A program made the translations under genes and the position numbers. This document shows positions 18,697 to 27,900 of a DNA stretch of 64,000 nucleotides, piece after piece. Location of the stretch: positions 248,001 to 312,000 of the forward strand of contig NZ_AP024371.1 in NCBI RefSeq assembly GCF_019668505.1, given 5' to 3'. Every line of letters starts with the position of its first letter. Position 1 is the stretch's first letter. The notes under the pieces are model-generated. The model had not been told where the DNA came from, ran no database searches, and saw nothing but the letters and a program-made list of their open reading frames with translations. The stretch is from Borrelia miyamotoi (GTDB lineage: Bacteria; Spirochaetota; Spirochaetia; Borreliales; Borreliaceae).

Positions 18697-19632
18697 GTGA
18701 TTAAAACAAAAAACATTTTATTTACATTAACAATAGGATTACTTCATATCAATGCATCAAGTCATAGTATCACAAAAATCCAATATAAAAAAGAAGTTTT
18801 TCAGGGAGAAAGCATATACCTTGCAAGTAACAAAAATTTCAAAAAACTATCTCTTTTAGGCATAAATCAAAAACCTATTTTAAGCTCTTCTCCTTTCAAG
18901 TTTAACATAGGAAACAAAAAATACTACATAGCCCTAATAGGAATCACACCAATGATCAAAGAAGGAAAAAGAAAAATTAAAATAGAATTTGAAAATAAAA
19001 CATACATAAAGGAAATAGAGATAAAAAAATTTGAGTTTAAAAAAACAACTATCAAACTGAATAAAAAAAAATCCAAGCTTATCCAAAATCAACAATCGCC
19101 TAAAGCCCAAAAACAAGCTCTCACACTATGGAACATAATTGGAAACATAAGAGACACAACAATATATCATTACGATACATTAGTTCAGCCAATAAAAGAT
19201 GAATATAAAATAACCGGTCTTTTTGGAGAGCAAAGAATTTACATGCAAAACAACATAAAAATATCAAGCTATAAAATGCATAATGGCAAAGATTATGCTA
19301 CATCTAAAAAAGAAAAAACGCCTATTTTCGCAGCCGGTAGAGGAAAAATAGTATTTGCAAGAGATAGAGAAATTACTGGCAAAACCGTAATTATTCAACA
19401 TTTACCAGGAGTATTTACAATTTATTTACATCTATCAAAATTTGGAGTTAAAGAGAATACAATAGTAAACACAGGAGAATATATTGGACATGTTGGTAAC
19501 ACAGGAATTTCAACAGGACCACATCTACATTTTGAAGTCAGAATCAATGGTGTTGCAGTAAACCCAGATTTTTTCTTAGAGCAAATGCTTATTGACAAAA
19601 ATCAAATAATCAATAACACTAAAAGAATATAA
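18697..19632 (+). CDS. Secreted M23 (LytM) peptidoglycan endopeptidase
   Basis: 311 residues. The N-terminus has a signal-like hydrophobic stretch ([19 protein letters not shown]), suggesting export. A beta-rich domain of about 150 residues follows, then a basic linker, then a C-terminal M23 domain from about 185. The zinc motif is HNGKDYA (H-x3-D) near 197, and the second histidine pair is [12 protein letters not shown] near 275, so it looks active. It should hydrolyse peptide cross-bridges in the periplasm. The start is GTG at 18697, 5 bp after the recJ stop, with GAGATA as a weak ribosome site. It sits between recJ and rpsU on the plus strand and may be co-transcribed with both. Confidence 0.88.
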   Translation: MIKTKNILFTLTIGLLHINASSHSITKIQYKKEVFQGESIYLASNKNFKKLSLLGINQKPILSSSPFKFNIGNKKYYIALIGITPMIKEGKRKIKIEFENKTYIKEIEIKKFEFKKTTIKLNKKKSKLIQNQQSPKAQKQALTLWNIIGNIRDTTIYHYDTLVQPIKDEYKITGLFGEQRIYMQNNIKISSYKMHNGKDYATSKKEKTPIFAAGRGKIVFARDREITGKTVIIQHLPGVFTIYLHLSKFGVKENTIVNTGEYIGHVGNTGISTGPHLHFEVRINGVAVNPDFFLEQMLIDKNQIINNTKRI

Positions 19633-19652
19633 TAAAGAAAGGGGGTGATTCT

Positions 19653-19862
19653 TTGGTAACTGTTAATGTTGATAAAAATGAAGGTCTAGAAAAAGCATTG
19701 AAACGTTTCAAAAGAATGATTGAAAAAGAAGCAATAATTAGAGAATGGAAAAGAAGAGAATATTATGAAAAACCATCCACCATTCGAGTAAAAAAAGAAA
19801 AAGTATTCAAAAGAAAACAAGCTAAAAAAGTAAGAAAGCTAAAACAAAAGATTAGCAAATAA
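19653..19862 (+). CDS. rpsU: Ribosomal protein S21
   Basis: 69 residues, highly basic, with the S21 signature. [20 protein letters not shown] starts the chain, then [19 protein letters not shown], then a lysine/arginine-rich tail. It binds the 30S subunit near the 3' end of 16S rRNA and helps initiation. The start codon is TTG at 19653 with a strong GGGGGTGAT site 4 bp upstream. It lies 20 bp after the M23 peptidase gene and is followed directly by a strong terminator. Confidence 0.97.
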   Translation: MVTVNVDKNEGLEKALKRFKRMIEKEAIIREWKRREYYEKPSTIRVKKEKVFKRKQAKKVRKLKQKISK

Positions 19863-19863
19863 T

Positions 19864-19896
19864 AAAAAGGGATATTCATATTGAATATCCCTTTTT
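19864..19896. terminator. Bidirectional intrinsic terminator between rpsU and ftsK
   Basis: A perfect 15-bp stem, AAAAAGGGATATTCA with TGAATATCCCTTTTT, has a 3-base loop (TAT). The T-tract at one end and A-tract at the other make it work in both directions. It lies between the convergent rpsU and ftsK genes and is the clearest terminator in the window. Confidence 0.9.
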
Positions 19897-19912
19897 ATTA
19901 TTTGAATAAAGA

Positions 19913-22255
19913 CTAAATAAAGACATCTCGTGGTTTGGAACCATTTATAGGTCCTATATATCCCATCTCTTCCATAAGTTCAATAATCCGTGCGGCTCTA
20001 TTATAGCCTATCTTTAGGCGCCTTTGCAAATAAGAAGCAGATGCTTTTTGGGTAGAACGAACAATTTCAAGAGCTTCCTCAAACATAGGTTCATCTGAGG
20101 GATTTAGAATCACAGCATTATTTTCCACAACACTATCAATAAATATCTCATCATCAATATAATTTGGAGTACCAAATTTTTTTACCTCTTCAACTAATCT
20201 GTAAACTTCTTTTTCATTTAAAAATCCACCTTGAATTCTTTGAGGAAAAGGCGAAGTAGGACTAATATAAAGCATATCACCTTTTCCTAAAAGTTTCTCA
20301 GCACCTGATGCTCCAAGAATTATCCTTGAATCCATAGAACTAGCAACCATAAAAGAAATCCTTGAAGGAAAATTGGCTTTTATTACTCCTGTAATAACAT
20401 CAACAGATGGTCTTTGAGTAGCAAGAACTAAATGAATTCCAACAGCTCTAGCCATAGCTGCAAGCCTAGAAATTAAATTTTCTAAATCCTTTCTTGCAGA
20501 AAGAATCAAATCTGCAAATTCATCAATAATAATTACTAGATAAGGTAATGGAACTTCATTTAATCTCTCTTCTAATATCTTTTTATTATAAGCATTAATG
20601 TCTCTCACAAGCAAATTATCAAGAATAACATATCTTCTCTCCATCTCATCAAGACACCAACGAAGAGCTTCCAAGGCTCTATTTACATCCGTAATAACTG
20701 GTGTTAACAAATGTGGAATATCATTAAAAAGCTTAAGCTCAACCACTTTAGGATCTATGAGCACAAGCTTGACATCATCTGGAGATTTTGAAAAAATAAT
20801 TGAAGCAATTAATGAATTCACACAAACCGACTTACCAGCCCCAGTAGCACCTGCTATTAAGAGATGAGGAGCAGTAACAAGATCAAAAACAACATTATTG
20901 CCATTAATTTCTTTACCAAGTGCAAAAGGAACTTTAAAATCATTCTGAAATTCTTTACTACTTATTATCTCTGAAATCAAAATAAATTCTCGTCTTTTAT
21001 TAGGAATTTCAATTCCAACAGCCTCTTTTCCAGGTATTGGCGCAATAATTCTAACCCTAACTGCTGCAAGCCTTAATGCAATATTATCAGATATAGAAGT
21101 TATTTTTGAAAGCTTAATACCCTTATCGGGACAAACAGCATACATTGTAACAACAGGTCCTTTAATAACATCAATAAGTTTAGCATTAATATTAAACTCT
21201 TTAAAAGTTTCCTGTAAAATCATTGACTGTTTCTGAATCTCTTTCTCATATTCAATATCTTCAGTTTCACTCTTGGATTCTCTTTGATTAAAAACAGAAA
21301 TATCTATTAAGTAACTACTACTATCCTTATCTATCAATAAGTTTCCATAATCAGCCTTGACAATATTACTTATTATGCCTTGTTTTCTTATATCACTAGC
21401 CTTAATTTTTCCACTAGCCACTAATTTGTTATCCTCAAACTCTGTTAATGATTTATAATTAAAACCACCCTCAATATTTAAATTACACTGAGGCTCTAGA
21501 CAAGATTGCTCTTCTGATAACTCTTCTCCCATTTCTGAGCTATAAAAAACAGTCTTATCCAAATCAACATTCAAAGATTTATCAGATTTTCTCAAAAATG
21601 TTTGAAAAGACCATAAAGCTTGATATTCTTCATCATTAATAATATTATCTTCTTGGTTATAAGATTTGTCTGCATCTAAATTATTGTCAAAGTCCTTATA
21701 AATCTTAATGTCTTTTTTAATCTTTAAAGTACTTAAAAATGGTAAACAAGCAAAAAAACTTTCAAACAAGATTTTAAATTTAAATACTACAAAATGAAAA
21801 GTATCTAAAATAAAGCTAGCATTATTAAAAAAGACATAATTTAAATAAATCCAAACAATAAGTTCCAAAATCAAAATAAGAAAAACAAAAAAATTACCAA
21901 GCACAACTCCAAAATTACTCAAAAACCAATTAATAAAATTAGAAGCACTCTCAAGATCAGAGTTAACTTTTAACCAAAATGTTAGAGTAAAAAATAAAAT
22001 AACCGTATAATTCCAATTAAATATAAATCTCTTACTGAACATATTCTTTCTATAAACGTACCAATTTACAAACGGATAAAGTATTAGATAAAATGATAAA
22101 AATGAAAAAGTATTAAGAAGCATCTGACCTATGAGATTAAAAACAAAAAATACAAATATATTTCCTACAGGAGTTAAAGCCACAAAAATCGAGAATAATA
22201 TAACGGCCAACATAAAAAAAAGCAAAAACTGAAAATAATGATAAAAACTTTTCAT
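19913..22255 (-). CDS. ftsK: DNA translocase FtsK/SpoIIIE
   Basis: 780 residues. The first ~180 residues carry four or so membrane helices. An acidic, low-complexity linker (about 190-330) follows, then the alpha and beta motor domains. Walker A is GATGAGKSV near 470, and Walker B is LVIIIDEFADL near 575. The last ~60 residues form the winged-helix gamma domain that reads KOPS-like sites (QKASASYLQRRLKIGYNRAA). It pumps DNA through the closing septum and aids chromosome dimer resolution. In a linear chromosome the dimer role may be less needed, while segregation remains. It is followed by a terminator and preceded by uppP 13 bp upstream on the same strand. Confidence 0.96.
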   Translation of the reverse strand: MKSFYHYFQFLLFFMLAVILFSIFVALTPVGNIFVFFVFNLIGQMLLNTFSFLSFYLILYPFVNWYVYRKNMFSKRFIFNWNYTVILFFTLTFWLKVNSDLESASNFINWFLSNFGVVLGNFFVFLILILELIVWIYLNYVFFNNASFILDTFHFVVFKFKILFESFFACLPFLSTLKIKKDIKIYKDFDNNLDADKSYNQEDNIINDEEYQALWSFQTFLRKSDKSLNVDLDKTVFYSSEMGEELSEEQSCLEPQCNLNIEGGFNYKSLTEFEDNKLVASGKIKASDIRKQGIISNIVKADYGNLLIDKDSSSYLIDISVFNQRESKSETEDIEYEKEIQKQSMILQETFKEFNINAKLIDVIKGPVVTMYAVCPDKGIKLSKITSISDNIALRLAAVRVRIIAPIPGKEAVGIEIPNKRREFILISEIISSKEFQNDFKVPFALGKEINGNNVVFDLVTAPHLLIAGATGAGKSVCVNSLIASIIFSKSPDDVKLVLIDPKVVELKLFNDIPHLLTPVITDVNRALEALRWCLDEMERRYVILDNLLVRDINAYNKKILEERLNEVPLPYLVIIIDEFADLILSARKDLENLISRLAAMARAVGIHLVLATQRPSVDVITGVIKANFPSRISFMVASSMDSRIILGASGAEKLLGKGDMLYISPTSPFPQRIQGGFLNEKEVYRLVEEVKKFGTPNYIDDEIFIDSVVENNAVILNPSDEPMFEEALEIVRSTQKASASYLQRRLKIGYNRAARIIELMEEMGYIGPINGSKPRDVFI

Positions 22256-22267
22256 CTTCTATTAAAG

Positions 22268-23062
22268 TCAAAAAAAGAAATAAATTATACTTACAAGTAT
22301 AATCAAGTAAGCCGAAAAATAATAAAGCTTACTATCTTTAAGCATTCTAATGAACAAATTTATTGAAAATAGACCAACTATAAAAGCAATAATGGCGCCC
22401 AAGTTCATCTCAAAAATATTAAAAAGCATATCTGCCTCAAAAAATTCCTTATACTTTAGAATCAAACTTCCAAGAACAACAGGAATCAAAGATAAAAACG
22501 AAATCTCAAACGATTCTGCTCTATTAAATCCAAGCAAAACTGCAGCAAAAACTGTAATTCCTGAACGAGAAATACCCGGCATAGCACTAATTCCCTGCAT
22601 AACTCCAATTAAACACCCTGAAAACAAGATATTCTGCCTCAAATTAAAAATTAAAATCCTAGATTCAATAAAAAACAATAAAATACTTGTCAAAATAAAA
22701 TTAACTAAAACCAAATTAAGAGTAAACAATCTATTAAAATTTTCTATAAAAATTCCAATAAACGCTGTGCTCAAAGTGATTATTAATATAAGTAATATTA
22801 ATTCCAATTTATCAAGATCTAACTTAGTAGTTTTTCTTAAAAAGAATTTTACCAAGACTAACATAAATTCTAATATTCTCCTGCGATAATAAAACATCAC
22901 AACTAAAACAGTTGCAAAGTGCAGATAAATATCAAATATTATTGAAAGATCAATATGCATAAAATTTTTTAAAAGCAACAAATGACCCGAACTAGATATA
23001 GGCAAAAATTCGGAAATTCCTTGAACAAAGCCTAAAACCACAACTCTTAAAACATTTTCCAT
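22268..23062 (-). CDS. uppP: Undecaprenyl-diphosphatase UppP (BacA)
   Basis: 264 residues and about eight membrane segments. The two family motifs are present: [15 protein letters not shown] at about 14-28, with the catalytic glutamate and serines, and [10 protein letters not shown] near 165. The enzyme dephosphorylates undecaprenyl diphosphate, recycling the lipid carrier for peptidoglycan and other surface polymers. It lies between the lytic transglycosylase gene and ftsK on minus with gaps of 15 and 13 bp. The start has a TTGGGGTTT site upstream. The group is about envelope growth and division. Confidence 0.96.
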   Translation of the reverse strand: MENVLRVVVLGFVQGISEFLPISSSGHLLLLKNFMHIDLSIIFDIYLHFATVLVVMFYYRRRILEFMLVLVKFFLRKTTKLDLDKLELILLILIITLSTAFIGIFIENFNRLFTLNLVLVNFILTSILLFFIESRILIFNLRQNILFSGCLIGVMQGISAMPGISRSGITVFAAVLLGFNRAESFEISFLSLIPVVLGSLILKYKEFFEADMLFNIFEMNLGAIIAFIVGLFSINLFIRMLKDSKLYYFSAYLIILVSIIYFFF

Positions 23063-23077
23063 ATAAACCCCAACAAT

Positions 23078-25222
23078 TTAAAAACTCTTGGGAAGTTTCC
23101 CCATAATATACTCTATGATAAAGCCCATACCCTTACTATCATATAAAGCATCATACAATACAGAATAAACTAATATCTTTTTAACATAATTTCTAGTCTG
23201 CCCAAAAGGAATTGCCTCTATAAAAAGTTCCTTGGGTAAATGTCCATAATCTTTCTCCCATTTTCGTACATTTCCAATACCACCATTATAGGACGCAAGT
23301 GCTTTATAAACATCCCCTATCATTCCTATCCTTTTACTTAGATAATAAGTTCCTATAATTATATTATCTTTGGGCAGTTTCAAATCATAATCATAATATC
23401 TGATCTCTTTAGAAACATCAGCTGATGTTAAAGGCATAATCTGCATAAGTCCAATAGCACCAGGTTTGGATATAGCATCTCTTTTAAAACTGCTCTCAGC
23501 CTTTATCAAAGCAAACACAAGACTAGGATAAAGTCCTCGTCTCTTTGCCCAATAGTTAACCAAAGTACTATATAAACAAGGATAAAGACGCATATAATCA
23601 TCTTTATTTAAAGCCGAACTATCTTGTCTTACAAGATAGTTAATAGCAATTGTAGATTCATAATAATATTCATGCTTCACAAGTTCATCATAAAGTTTAC
23701 GATAAAAATTAGGTGAAAATCTATAACCATTCTTAAAATCATTAGCAACAAAAGCACTAACATAAGAATGCAAGTTAAATTTCAAAAAACCCTCTAAAAA
23801 CCTTTCATAATCAGACTGATCATAATGAATATCTAAACCATCTTCAAAAAAATCATTAATACTTTGACCCAATAAATATTGGCTCATAAATGAGGCATAA
23901 GATGTCCGATTATACTCAATAGAAGAACGTAAAAGTTCATTATACTCATTTTTTGACTTAGAATTAATAAATTTATGATATATAAGCCTTGCATTAATAA
24001 AAGCAAGTCTAGATAAAATAGCTTTATCAATAATATCTTGACCATTACGATAAAGTGCATACAAATTACCATAATCCTCAAGTTGTACAGCTTCTAAAAT
24101 ATACTCATCTAAAACTTTAATAAAACTAAGACTATTTTTATCCTTATCGGTATAGAATCTAGCTATATTTTGGACAAAATAATTTCGTGCATCTTGCGTA
24201 AATATTAAATTGCTAAAAATTTCATTAAGCATTTCTAATCTATAAGGTTCATCTTTAAAAGAAGTATTTTCTAAATATTTAACTATAGTAAAAAGACCTA
24301 CATCTTTTTTCAACCTTAAATTTATAAGTCCTAAATAATAATCCTTATAAATACTATTTAAATCACTAAAAAAGAGTAATGCTTTGCTAATATTCCCTGA
24401 CCCCAGAAAAGACTTATAAACATCATTTAAAAAGGCAAAATTATTATAATACCCCTTAAAATCATCACTTAATATACTGACTGCACCTTTTAAATCCCCA
24501 TTAGCTACTAAGGCTTTAAACTTAACAAGATTTAAAAAACTTGAACTCAAAAGGCCAGGCCGATTCTCAAGATTAAGATAATCATGAGCCCTTATATGTA
24601 AATATCCTGCTGGCAAATCTTCAAATAATTTCTTGAAATAAACCAATGATGAATTAACATCGGAAGCATTAAAATAAAGCACTGCCTTAAATAAAATATT
24701 CTCATTTTCCTGAGATTGAAAAAAATCCATCTTTTCCAGCTTATTTAAAACTAAAAGCGCCTCATCATTCTTTTTTTGCCAATAAAGACTCTTAAAATAG
24801 CCTAATATAATAAATTTATTACTATCGTATTTTTTGTAAAGTTTCCGTCCAATAAGTTCAGCATCATAATATTCCCTTCTAGCATTATAATACTCAAGAA
24901 GCCTAACACCAGCAAATTGTGACATAATATCATTTCCACTCTTTATTGCCTTATGCATATATTCCTTAAACTTTTCATCATATCCTATTTTCTTAAAAAG
25001 ATAGGCAACATACACATAAGAATTTGAATCTATTCCAAAATATTCATCAAAATTTTGTCCTAAATAGTCAAAATTCCATAACCAACTCAGATGATTCAAA
25101 TCAAAATCATCCATATTTCTTTTAACTACATTATTGATTGAAGACACTTTTCCAAAAGAACAAGATAATAAACTTAATAAAAAAAAACAAACAATTTGCC
25201 TAAACATAATTATTTTTTTCAT
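23078..25222 (-). CDS. Lytic transglycosylase lipoprotein (SLT family)
   Basis: About 714 residues from the chosen start. The first 20 are a lipoprotein signal with lipobox LLSC, hence I start at ATG 25222 rather than at 25279. A long helical superhelix, as in Slt70, runs to about 540. The C-terminal SLT domain has the catalytic glutamate in FALIKAESSF near 576, then GAIGLMQIMPLT and ASYNGG. It cleaves the glycan strand with formation of 1,6-anhydro-muramic acid. The start overlaps the 3' end of the upstream gene by 23 bp. No good Shine-Dalgarno site is near, only AAGAAG about 16 bp away, so translational coupling is likely. Confidence 0.88.
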   Translation of the reverse strand: MKKIIMFRQIVCFFLLSLLSCSFGKVSSINNVVKRNMDDFDLNHLSWLWNFDYLGQNFDEYFGIDSNSYVYVAYLFKKIGYDEKFKEYMHKAIKSGNDIMSQFAGVRLLEYYNARREYYDAELIGRKLYKKYDSNKFIILGYFKSLYWQKKNDEALLVLNKLEKMDFFQSQENENILFKAVLYFNASDVNSSLVYFKKLFEDLPAGYLHIRAHDYLNLENRPGLLSSSFLNLVKFKALVANGDLKGAVSILSDDFKGYYNNFAFLNDVYKSFLGSGNISKALLFFSDLNSIYKDYYLGLINLRLKKDVGLFTIVKYLENTSFKDEPYRLEMLNEIFSNLIFTQDARNYFVQNIARFYTDKDKNSLSFIKVLDEYILEAVQLEDYGNLYALYRNGQDIIDKAILSRLAFINARLIYHKFINSKSKNEYNELLRSSIEYNRTSYASFMSQYLLGQSINDFFEDGLDIHYDQSDYERFLEGFLKFNLHSYVSAFVANDFKNGYRFSPNFYRKLYDELVKHEYYYESTIAINYLVRQDSSALNKDDYMRLYPCLYSTLVNYWAKRRGLYPSLVFALIKAESSFKRDAISKPGAIGLMQIMPLTSADVSKEIRYYDYDLKLPKDNIIIGTYYLSKRIGMIGDVYKALASYNGGIGNVRKWEKDYGHLPKELFIEAIPFGQTRNYVKKILVYSVLYDALYDSKGMGFIIEYIMGKLPKSF

Positions 25223-26357
25223 ATTTATTAATTTTTTCTTCTTGATAAAAACAATAACAAGAAAAACAAGAAATTGCAAAATTTCTATGATTTAACACTT
25301 TAGAAAAAATCAAAAATAATGAAAAGAATATCAATAGAAACAAAGAGAAAAGACTTAAATAAAGCATCGAAGTTTGAATAATTTCTTCTTCTTCTAAATT
25401 TAAACTTCCTCGACTCTCCTCAACACCTGTTATGAAATCTTCTTCACTAAAATCATCCAAAACAACATTATCAAATTCACTTTCACCAAATCCCTTATCA
25501 AGGTCTGTAATAATGTCTTCAACATTCCAATCATCAAAATCATCAGAAGAAGTACTAATATCATTATTAACACCAACAGAAACATTATCTAAATCAGAAG
25601 TACCACCTTGATTAACAGCCTCCTTTTCATTAATGTTATGTTTAATCTCACTATCTTCATCAATACTACTTTTAAATCTATCCCGAGTAACTCCAATATC
25701 AAAATTTCTTAAATTAAGATTAGAGTCAGAACTTAAATTCTCATCTAACAATGTATCATTTGTATCACTATCTGAACTTAAAGAATTTGACAATAAATTT
25801 AAATTACGCTCATTACTAGAAAACCTTTCGTCCACAAACAAATTCTGAGAATCTAACAAATTATCAACACTATCTAAGCGCTCATCTAAATAAGAATCCT
25901 CTTGGTTTCGTCCCAAAATCCCTTCTAATCCTTTAACACCTCCCTCGCCATTCTCTAAATCACTAAAACTAACAGGTAAATCATCTGATTTAAGACTTTC
26001 CAAAGAACTAATAAGTCCTTCTGAATTTGCAACAAGATTAATTAATTTTAAATCAAACTTAGATTTATTTGTAATTCCATCACACTCACCATAAACATAC
26101 AGAAGCATAGAATCTATGCTGCAATAAATATTTATATTGGAACTTTCTTTTCTAAGATTATTTAAGAAAAAAGAACCAATGAAAATAGAATTAGAAAAAT
26201 CTTTATACTCACTAATGTAAAAATCTAATTTCACATTAGTTTCATCTGCAAATTTACCCAATACCACTCTTTTCACAGCGATATCATCTAAACTTAAAAT
26301 CGAAAAATATTCATTATCATAAAGCCTTATTGCTAAAAACCCTTTCAAGAATTCCAA
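25200..26357 (-). CDS. Unknown acidic protein with C-terminal membrane anchor
   Basis: 385 residues; I do not recognise it. Residues 1-115 look like a folded beta-rich domain (RLYDNEYFSILSLDDIAVKR onward). From about 120 to 325 the chain is very rich in Ser, Asp, Asn and Glu and probably disordered. A strong hydrophobic segment at about 333-355 (YLSLFSLFLLIFFSLFLIF) acts as membrane anchor, followed by a cysteine-containing tail. The start is TTG 26357 or the in-frame TTG at 26348, which has better spacing to an AAAAGG site. It is first in the slt-uppP-ftsK group and overlaps the slt start, so an envelope or septum role is inferred. No function can be assigned. Confidence 0.8.
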   Translation of the reverse strand: MEFLKGFLAIRLYDNEYFSILSLDDIAVKRVVLGKFADETNVKLDFYISEYKDFSNSIFIGSFFLNNLRKESSNINIYCSIDSMLLYVYGECDGITNKSKFDLKLINLVANSEGLISSLESLKSDDLPVSFSDLENGEGGVKGLEGILGRNQEDSYLDERLDSVDNLLDSQNLFVDERFSSNERNLNLLSNSLSSDSDTNDTLLDENLSSDSNLNLRNFDIGVTRDRFKSSIDEDSEIKHNINEKEAVNQGGTSDLDNVSVGVNNDISTSSDDFDDWNVEDIITDLDKGFGESEFDNVVLDDFSEEDFITGVEESRGSLNLEEEEIIQTSMLYLSLFSLFLLIFFSLFLIFSKVLNHRNFAISCFSCYCFYQEEKINKYEKNNYV

Positions 26358-26399
26358 CCTTTTTGTTCCTTTGCAAAAAACAAATTCATATATGACTAA

Positions 26400-26514
26400 C
26401 TATGATAATAATATAATATAATTAATATCATATTCAACTTACAAGTAGCTTTTATTTAAAAGAAAAATACTTAGGTTATGAATTACATTTTTACGATTTT
26501 TAGGAGATGTTAGG
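26400..26514. promoter_or_regulatory. Divergent AT-rich promoter region
   Basis: The 157-bp space between two divergent genes has two overlapping TATAAT boxes at 26412-26417 and 26417-26422 on the plus strand. An AGGAG site at 26502-26506, 8 bp before the GTG start of the downstream gene, completes a plausible plus-strand expression signal. No clear -35 box is seen. Confidence 0.35.
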
Positions 26515-27897
26515 GTGTTACCATTGTTCATAATACTTTCCTCAATTGCAATATCTACTTTGATATTTTTACTATTCAGAATTACAATAACAAACACAAA
26601 AACAGAAAAAAAAGGTGAAAATAAAAAAATATCAACTAGAACAAAAAAATTAATAGAAAAAGCTGCAAACATATTAAAAGTCAATCCAAATGAAATAAAT
26701 GCTTTACAAACTCTAAATGACTATTATTATTCCAACAAAGAGCATGAAAACGGAATTAAATATGCTAAAAAATTATGCCAACTTATAGAAGAAAATCCTA
26801 CAAACCAAGAAATAGATTTTTTTAAAGCCTTCTTAAGTTACGGTGTTTATAACCTTGATAGGAATTTCAATCTAGAAGCATTAAAATTCATCAAAAAAGC
26901 ATATCTTATTAAAAAGGATAATATAGACGCAAATTACTATCTTGGAATAGCTTTTCTAAAAAATGCACAGTACAAAGAAGCTCTCCATTACCTCATCAAG
27001 ATATACAAATTGAACAAAAATAATAGTGATGCCTTAAAATACATAGGAATAGCACTTTTTCACACAGGAAACTATAATAAAGCCGTTGGAATATTTAATA
27101 GTATAAGAAAATACATACAAAACGATGTAAATGTTCTATTAGTATATGCCCAGTCTCTATCTCAATTAAATCAAGATCAACTTGCACTTGAAATAGCAAA
27201 AAAAATAAAAAATAGAGATGGAATGGCATATGAGTCCCTTTTAATCGAAGCTGAGATAAACTCAAAAAATAACAACTTAGCAAAACTAGAAGATAATGTT
27301 AGGGAAATAATAAAAATTAAACCTGATTTACCTCCACAAATATCCATTAAACTATTTAGCAAACTAGGAGAACTTTACATAGAAAGTGAAAATTATAAAA
27401 AAGCAACCGAAGCATTTACTCAAGTTGAAAGGATTGATCCAAACTATCCAAAAATTGGCGAAAAACTTGAATTTAGTAAAAGATTGAGTGAAAATTTAGC
27501 ATTAAGAATATATCTTAAAAGTTCACAAGAAAAATTTGAAAGTCTAGCCAATGAAATTATTCTCATACTCTATCAAAACAAGTTCCAAATAAGATATACA
27601 AAGATAAATGAAATAAACTCTCAATTTATAGATATAAATTTCCAACTATCAAATAATCAATGGGAAGAAAATTTAATAGTCCGATTTGTCAGAACAGAAC
27701 AAAAAAATTTTGGAGAATTATTCTTAAAAGATCTTATTGCAAAAACTAAAGAAAGCAAATTAAAAGGATTATGCATTGCACCAGCTACATTTTCTGATAA
27801 AGCTAAACAAATTATTGAAGGTAGGTTAATTGACATAATAGAAGGAAAAAAATTAATGCAAATATTAAAAAAATTGGATATATCAAAGTACATATAG
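26515..27897 (+). CDS. Membrane TPR protein with degenerate Mrr-like C-terminal domain
   Basis: 460 residues, start GTG 26515 with AGGAG 8 bp upstream. An N-terminal membrane helix at ~4-25 is followed by a lysine-rich stretch. A series of tetratricopeptide repeats covers about 50-330 (for example NYYLGIAFLKNAQYKEALHY and LGELYIESENYKKATEAF). The last ~120 residues resemble the Mrr-like restriction endonuclease fold: FESLANEIILILYQNKFQIR, a DINFQLSN segment, and the end GLCIAPATFSDKAKQIIEGR followed by IDIIEGKKLMQIL, which matches the typical Mrr C-terminus. The place of the catalytic Q-x-K/E-x-K strand reads LIVRFVRT, so the active lysine is missing and nuclease activity is doubtful. The role is unknown. 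Confidence 0.78.
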   Translation: MLPLFIILSSIAISTLIFLLFRITITNTKTEKKGENKKISTRTKKLIEKAANILKVNPNEINALQTLNDYYYSNKEHENGIKYAKKLCQLIEENPTNQEIDFFKAFLSYGVYNLDRNFNLEALKFIKKAYLIKKDNIDANYYLGIAFLKNAQYKEALHYLIKIYKLNKNNSDALKYIGIALFHTGNYNKAVGIFNSIRKYIQNDVNVLLVYAQSLSQLNQDQLALEIAKKIKNRDGMAYESLLIEAEINSKNNNLAKLEDNVREIIKIKPDLPPQISIKLFSKLGELYIESENYKKATEAFTQVERIDPNYPKIGEKLEFSKRLSENLALRIYLKSSQEKFESLANEIILILYQNKFQIRYTKINEINSQFIDINFQLSNNQWEENLIVRFVRTEQKNFGELFLKDLIAKTKESKLKGLCIAPATFSDKAKQIIEGRLIDIIEGKKLMQILKKLDISKYI

Positions 27898-27900
27898 CAA

